Shown piece by piece: positions 6,267 to 8,694 of a stretch of 8,694 bases of DNA. This stretch comes from Pseudomonadota bacterium (lineage in GTDB: Bacteria > Desulfobacterota > BSN033 > G020346125), in the NCBI GenBank assembly GCA_030673585.1, contig DAOVIU010000032.1, positions 1 to 8,694 on the forward strand, in the 5' to 3' direction. Positions within the stretch are counted from its first letter, which is position 1. Every line of letters begins with the position of its first letter. Both the position numbers and the translations under genes were made by a program. The notes below the pieces were generated by a model, which was given only the letters and a program-made list of their open reading frames with translations, searched no databases and was not told the DNA's origin.

Positions 6267-7183
6267 TCCTCTCCAATAATGTGAACTTCGGGGCCCAGCT
6301 GGATCCCCCGCTTCTTATATACCTCATCCCGAATAAAGGCCATTAATTCCAAAACATCTGCCGCCGTGGCATCTCCCTCATTGACGATGAAATTGCCGTG
6401 CTTCTCCGAGATTCGTGCGTCTCCAATGCGGTAGCCCTTGAGACCAAGCTCATCGATCAACTGACCTGCCGCCGCTCCCTCAGGGTTTTTAAAGATGGAG
6501 CCAGCCGTTGGCACATTCCAAGGCTGGGATTGGGATCTGAGCCTTTGAACGCTCTTGATCTTGCCCGCGATATCCTCTCCTTTCGCCTCCCTGACACTCA
6601 GGATACTCCTGAGAATAATGGACCTCTCGGGGAGAGCCAGATTTCGGTAGTTGAATTTCAACTCCTCCCTTTGCATAACCGTCACGTCGCCCGTTGCCTC
6701 CATAATGGCAACGGATCTGACCACATCCCCCATTTCCGAACCGAAGGCCCCGGCGTTCATGGCCAGGGCACCTCCCGCGCTGCCGGGGATTCCGGCGAAA
6801 GGCTCAAGGCCCGTAAGGTTTCTTTCACGGGCAAATCGGATCAGGTCCTTCAGGTTTACCCCTGCCTCGGTGGATACCAACACCTCCTCGTCCTCTCGGC
6901 CAATGATCCTGACCCTTCTGAATCCCCGGCAAAGGCTGATGACAATCCCTCGAAGTCCCCCGTCCCTAACGATGATATTGGTTCCCCTGCCCAAGACGTA
7001 ATAGGGAATGGCACTCTCCTTGGCAAAGTCGAGTATCTCCCTTAAGTCCTCCTCGTTTTGGGGAAATGCCAGGACATCTGCACATCCACCCACTCCCAAT
7101 GAGGTATGCTTTGCCATGGGAACGTCAAAGGAAACCCTTCCCTTGACACGCGATTTCAATTCGTCCTTGGTGTACCCTATCAT
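6263..7183 (-). CDS. murB: UDP-N-acetylmuramate dehydrogenase (UDP-N-acetylenolpyruvoylglucosamine reductase) MurB
   Basis: A 306-residue cytoplasmic flavoenzyme that reduces UDP-GlcNAc-enolpyruvate to UDP-MurNAc using NADPH and FAD. FAD-binding features are present: NTSLG-like HTSLGVGG (26-33), LGRGTNIIVRDGG (64-76) and GIPGSAGGALAMNAGAFG (131-148). Catalytic residues expected for the family are present: Arg180 in FNYR, Ser229 in AGSIFKNP (227-234) and Glu299 in LGPEVHIIG. The motif ISEKHGNFIVN (258-268) is also typical. The length suits the shorter MurB type. ATG at 7183 is the only sensible start; its Shine-Dalgarno is poor, so translation may be coupled to murC, whose stop lies 27 nt upstream. 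The C-terminus looks complete despite the loss of ddl just downstream, and its stop overlaps the relic ddl start. Confidence 0.97.
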   Translation of the reverse strand: MIGYTKDELKSRVKGRVSFDVPMAKHTSLGVGGCADVLAFPQNEEDLREILDFAKESAIPYYVLGRGTNIIVRDGGLRGIVISLCRGFRRVRIIGREDEEVLVSTEAGVNLKDLIRFARERNLTGLEPFAGIPGSAGGALAMNAGAFGSEMGDVVRSVAIMEATGDVTVMQREELKFNYRNLALPERSIILRSILSVREAKGEDIAGKIKSVQRLRSQSQPWNVPTAGSIFKNPEGAAAGQLIDELGLKGYRIGDARISEKHGNFIVNEGDATAADVLELMAFIRDEVYKKRGIQLGPEVHIIGEE

Positions 7184-7210
7184 TGCCCAGATACCGGTAA
7201 GATCATGGGT

Positions 7211-8611
7211 TCATCGGCGGCGCCCCGCCTTAAATTTCTTCCTCAGTCCGTCAATCAAATCTTCGCCCACCCGGTAAATATCGCCTGCACCTAGCGTTAT
7301 CACCAGATCGTCGGGCATAATAACCCGCAGGAGGTATTGGAGGATTTCGTGTCGGTCAGAGATGTAATGGGCGTCCCTGTGTCCGTGTTCTCGAATTCCC
7401 TCCAAGAGGTGGCGAGCGTGTACCCCCTCGATCTCCTCCTCTCCCGCTGGGTAGATATCGGTGATAATCAGCACATCGGCCTCATAAAAGGCCGTCAGGA
7501 AATCATCAAGGAGGGACTTGGTCCGAGTGTACCGATGGGGTTGAAAGAGGGCTACGATCCTCCTCCGCCATCCCGACTTGGCGGCTCTCAAGGTGGCCTT
7601 GATCTCGGTGGGATGATGAGCGTAGTCGTCAAATACCAGGATATCCTCGATTTGGGCCTTCATTTGGAACCTGCGGTGAATGCCGGAAAATTCGGCGAGG
7701 GCCTCCTGAAGGGTCTTGAAACCCACATCCAATTCAAAAGCCGTTGCTGCGGTAGCCAATACGTTGTAGATGTTATGGATTCCCGGCATCTGGATCGTTA
7801 GCCTTCCAATGCGCCTACCTCTGTGGACCAGCTCGAAGGAAGTGTGAGGTCCGTCGAACCTCATGTCCTTGGCCTGAAAGTCAGCCTGGCTGGAAAGCCC
7901 ATACGTGGTAAACCGTTTCCTCAGTCGGGGGATTAGGCTTTGGACGTTTTCGTGATCCAAACAGAGGACCGCCAGGCCGAAGAAGGGGATCTTGTCGATG
8001 AACTGGAAGAAGGTCTCCTTAATCTGATCGATCCCCTGGTAGTAGTCGAGGTGTTCGGGGTCGATATTGGTTACCACGGCGATGGTAGGCAAGAGCTTCA
8101 GGAACGATCCATCGCTCTCGTCCGCCTCGGCCACCAAGAAGTCTCCCTGGCCTAGTTTGGCATTGCTTCCGATGCTGTTGAGTTTGCCGCCAATAACGAC
8201 TGTGGGATCCAAACCCCCATGGGCCAGGACCGTGGCGATGAGGGAGGTTGTGGTGGTCTTCCCATGGGTTCCCGCAACGGCCACACCGTATTTCATTCGC
8301 ATGAGTTCTGCCAGCATCTCCGCCCTCGGAATGACGGGAATGAGCTTTTCGGCCGCTGCCTTGATCTCTGGGTTCCCCTCCTTGATGGCCGCGGAGACGA
8401 CAACCACCTCTGCTCCCCGGACGTTCTTCTGGTGATGTTGGGAATAGATTTGTGCCCCCAACTGCTGGAGCCGTCGGGTTATCTCGGTTTCGCGAATATC
8501 GGATCCACTAACCTCGTAGCCCAGATTGAGAAGAACCTCCGCAATCCCGCTCATACCGATACCCCCGATTCCGATGAAATGGATATGGTCTATCTTGGTC
8601 TTTCGATACAT
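7211..8611 (-). CDS. murC: UDP-N-acetylmuramate--L-alanine ligase MurC
   Basis: A 466-residue cytoplasmic ATP-dependent ligase that adds L-alanine to UDP-MurNAc, the first step of stem-peptide assembly. The N-terminal nucleotide-sugar domain starts with [12 protein letters not shown] (11-22). The ATP P-loop is GTHGKTTTT (114-122), followed by EADESDGSF (162-170) and [13 protein letters not shown] (179-191). The central-domain [10 protein letters not shown] motif (277-286), FSGIHRRFQ (308-316), [10 protein letters not shown] (328-337) and QPHRYTRT (357-364) are all present and typical of MurC rather than MurD, E or F. The ATG at 8611 is chosen because it places the GxGGxG motif at the usual distance; a weak GGGAAAG lies 5 nt upstream. 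A longer version from TTG at 8647 would overlap murG and is rejected. The start is 2 nt after the murG stop, implying tight coupling. Confidence 0.98.
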   Translation of the reverse strand: MYRKTKIDHIHFIGIGGIGMSGIAEVLLNLGYEVSGSDIRETEITRRLQQLGAQIYSQHHQKNVRGAEVVVVSAAIKEGNPEIKAAAEKLIPVIPRAEMLAELMRMKYGVAVAGTHGKTTTTSLIATVLAHGGLDPTVVIGGKLNSIGSNAKLGQGDFLVAEADESDGSFLKLLPTIAVVTNIDPEHLDYYQGIDQIKETFFQFIDKIPFFGLAVLCLDHENVQSLIPRLRKRFTTYGLSSQADFQAKDMRFDGPHTSFELVHRGRRIGRLTIQMPGIHNIYNVLATAATAFELDVGFKTLQEALAEFSGIHRRFQMKAQIEDILVFDDYAHHPTEIKATLRAAKSGWRRRIVALFQPHRYTRTKSLLDDFLTAFYEADVLIITDIYPAGEEEIEGVHARHLLEGIREHGHRDAHYISDRHEILQYLLRVIMPDDLVITLGAGDIYRVGEDLIDGLRKKFKAGRRR

Positions 8612-8613
8612 GA

Positions 8614-8694
8614 CTACTTTCCCAGAGATACCAGTTTGTAGCACCAATCTACGATGAGCTCAGCGGCATTGGGCTGAGCCAGGTCCCCCGCTCG
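8614..8694 (-). CDS. murG: MurG C-terminus (undecaprenyl-PP-MurNAc-pentapeptide GlcNAc transferase), partial
   Basis: Only the last 26 codons and the TAG stop are inside the window. They encode [16 protein letters not shown] and a further [11 protein letters not shown] final helix with the pattern R-x-D-A-A-x-x-I-V-D is typical of the MurG end, and murG normally precedes murC in dcw clusters. MurG is the membrane-associated enzyme that converts lipid I to lipid II. The stop lies 2 nt before the murC start. The call depends on position plus a short segment, so it is less certain than its neighbours. Confidence 0.8.
   Translation of the reverse strand, partial: RAGDLAQPNAAELIVDWCYKLVSLGK

Noticed and set aside
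8612..8647. MurC start at TTG 8647
   Set aside because: It overlaps the murG tail, and the ATG at 8611 gives the usual distance to the GIGGIG motif.

Overview
All genes lie on the minus strand, so the window reads right to left. It is the 3' half of a division and cell wall (dcw) cluster: murG (last 26 codons) - murC - murB - [ddl remnant] - ftsQ - ftsA - ftsZ - uncharacterised radical SAM gene - small conserved-type gene - alpha/beta hydrolase (runs off the left edge). No tRNA, rRNA, CRISPR array, transposase or phage gene was seen.

Organism: a Gram-negative-type bacterium that makes peptidoglycan. The gene order, and a radical SAM protein plus a roughly 100-residue protein directly after ftsZ, recall deltaproteobacterial (Desulfobacterota-like) genomes. 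This placement is inference from gene order and protein style, not from a search.

Right part (about 6263-8694): MurG, MurC and MurB act in the UDP-MurNAc/lipid II branch of wall synthesis. murG and murC are 2 nt apart, murC and murB 27 nt apart. In many bacteria D-Ala-D-Ala ligase (ddl) sits between murB and ftsQ. Here only about 125 nt separate them, and that gap still carries a ddl-like start overlapping the murB stop as ATGA, then in another frame a recognisable Ddl C-terminus. I read this as a ddl gene reduced by a large internal deletion, and it is the most notable observation in the window.

Middle part (2915-6141): FtsQ (divisome POTRA protein), FtsA (actin-like membrane anchor) and FtsZ (tubulin-like ring protein) are tightly packed, each with a strong Shine-Dalgarno sequence, and all look intact.

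Left part (1-2832): a 564-residue radical SAM protein with an intact CxxxCxxC motif, a small protein of unknown function with an uncertain start, a 220 bp non-coding gap with a three-copy TGCGGT repeat, and a 5'-complete, 3'-truncated alpha/beta hydrolase. Everything down to the small gene could be one transcript. No convincing promoter or U-tract terminator was found inside the window.
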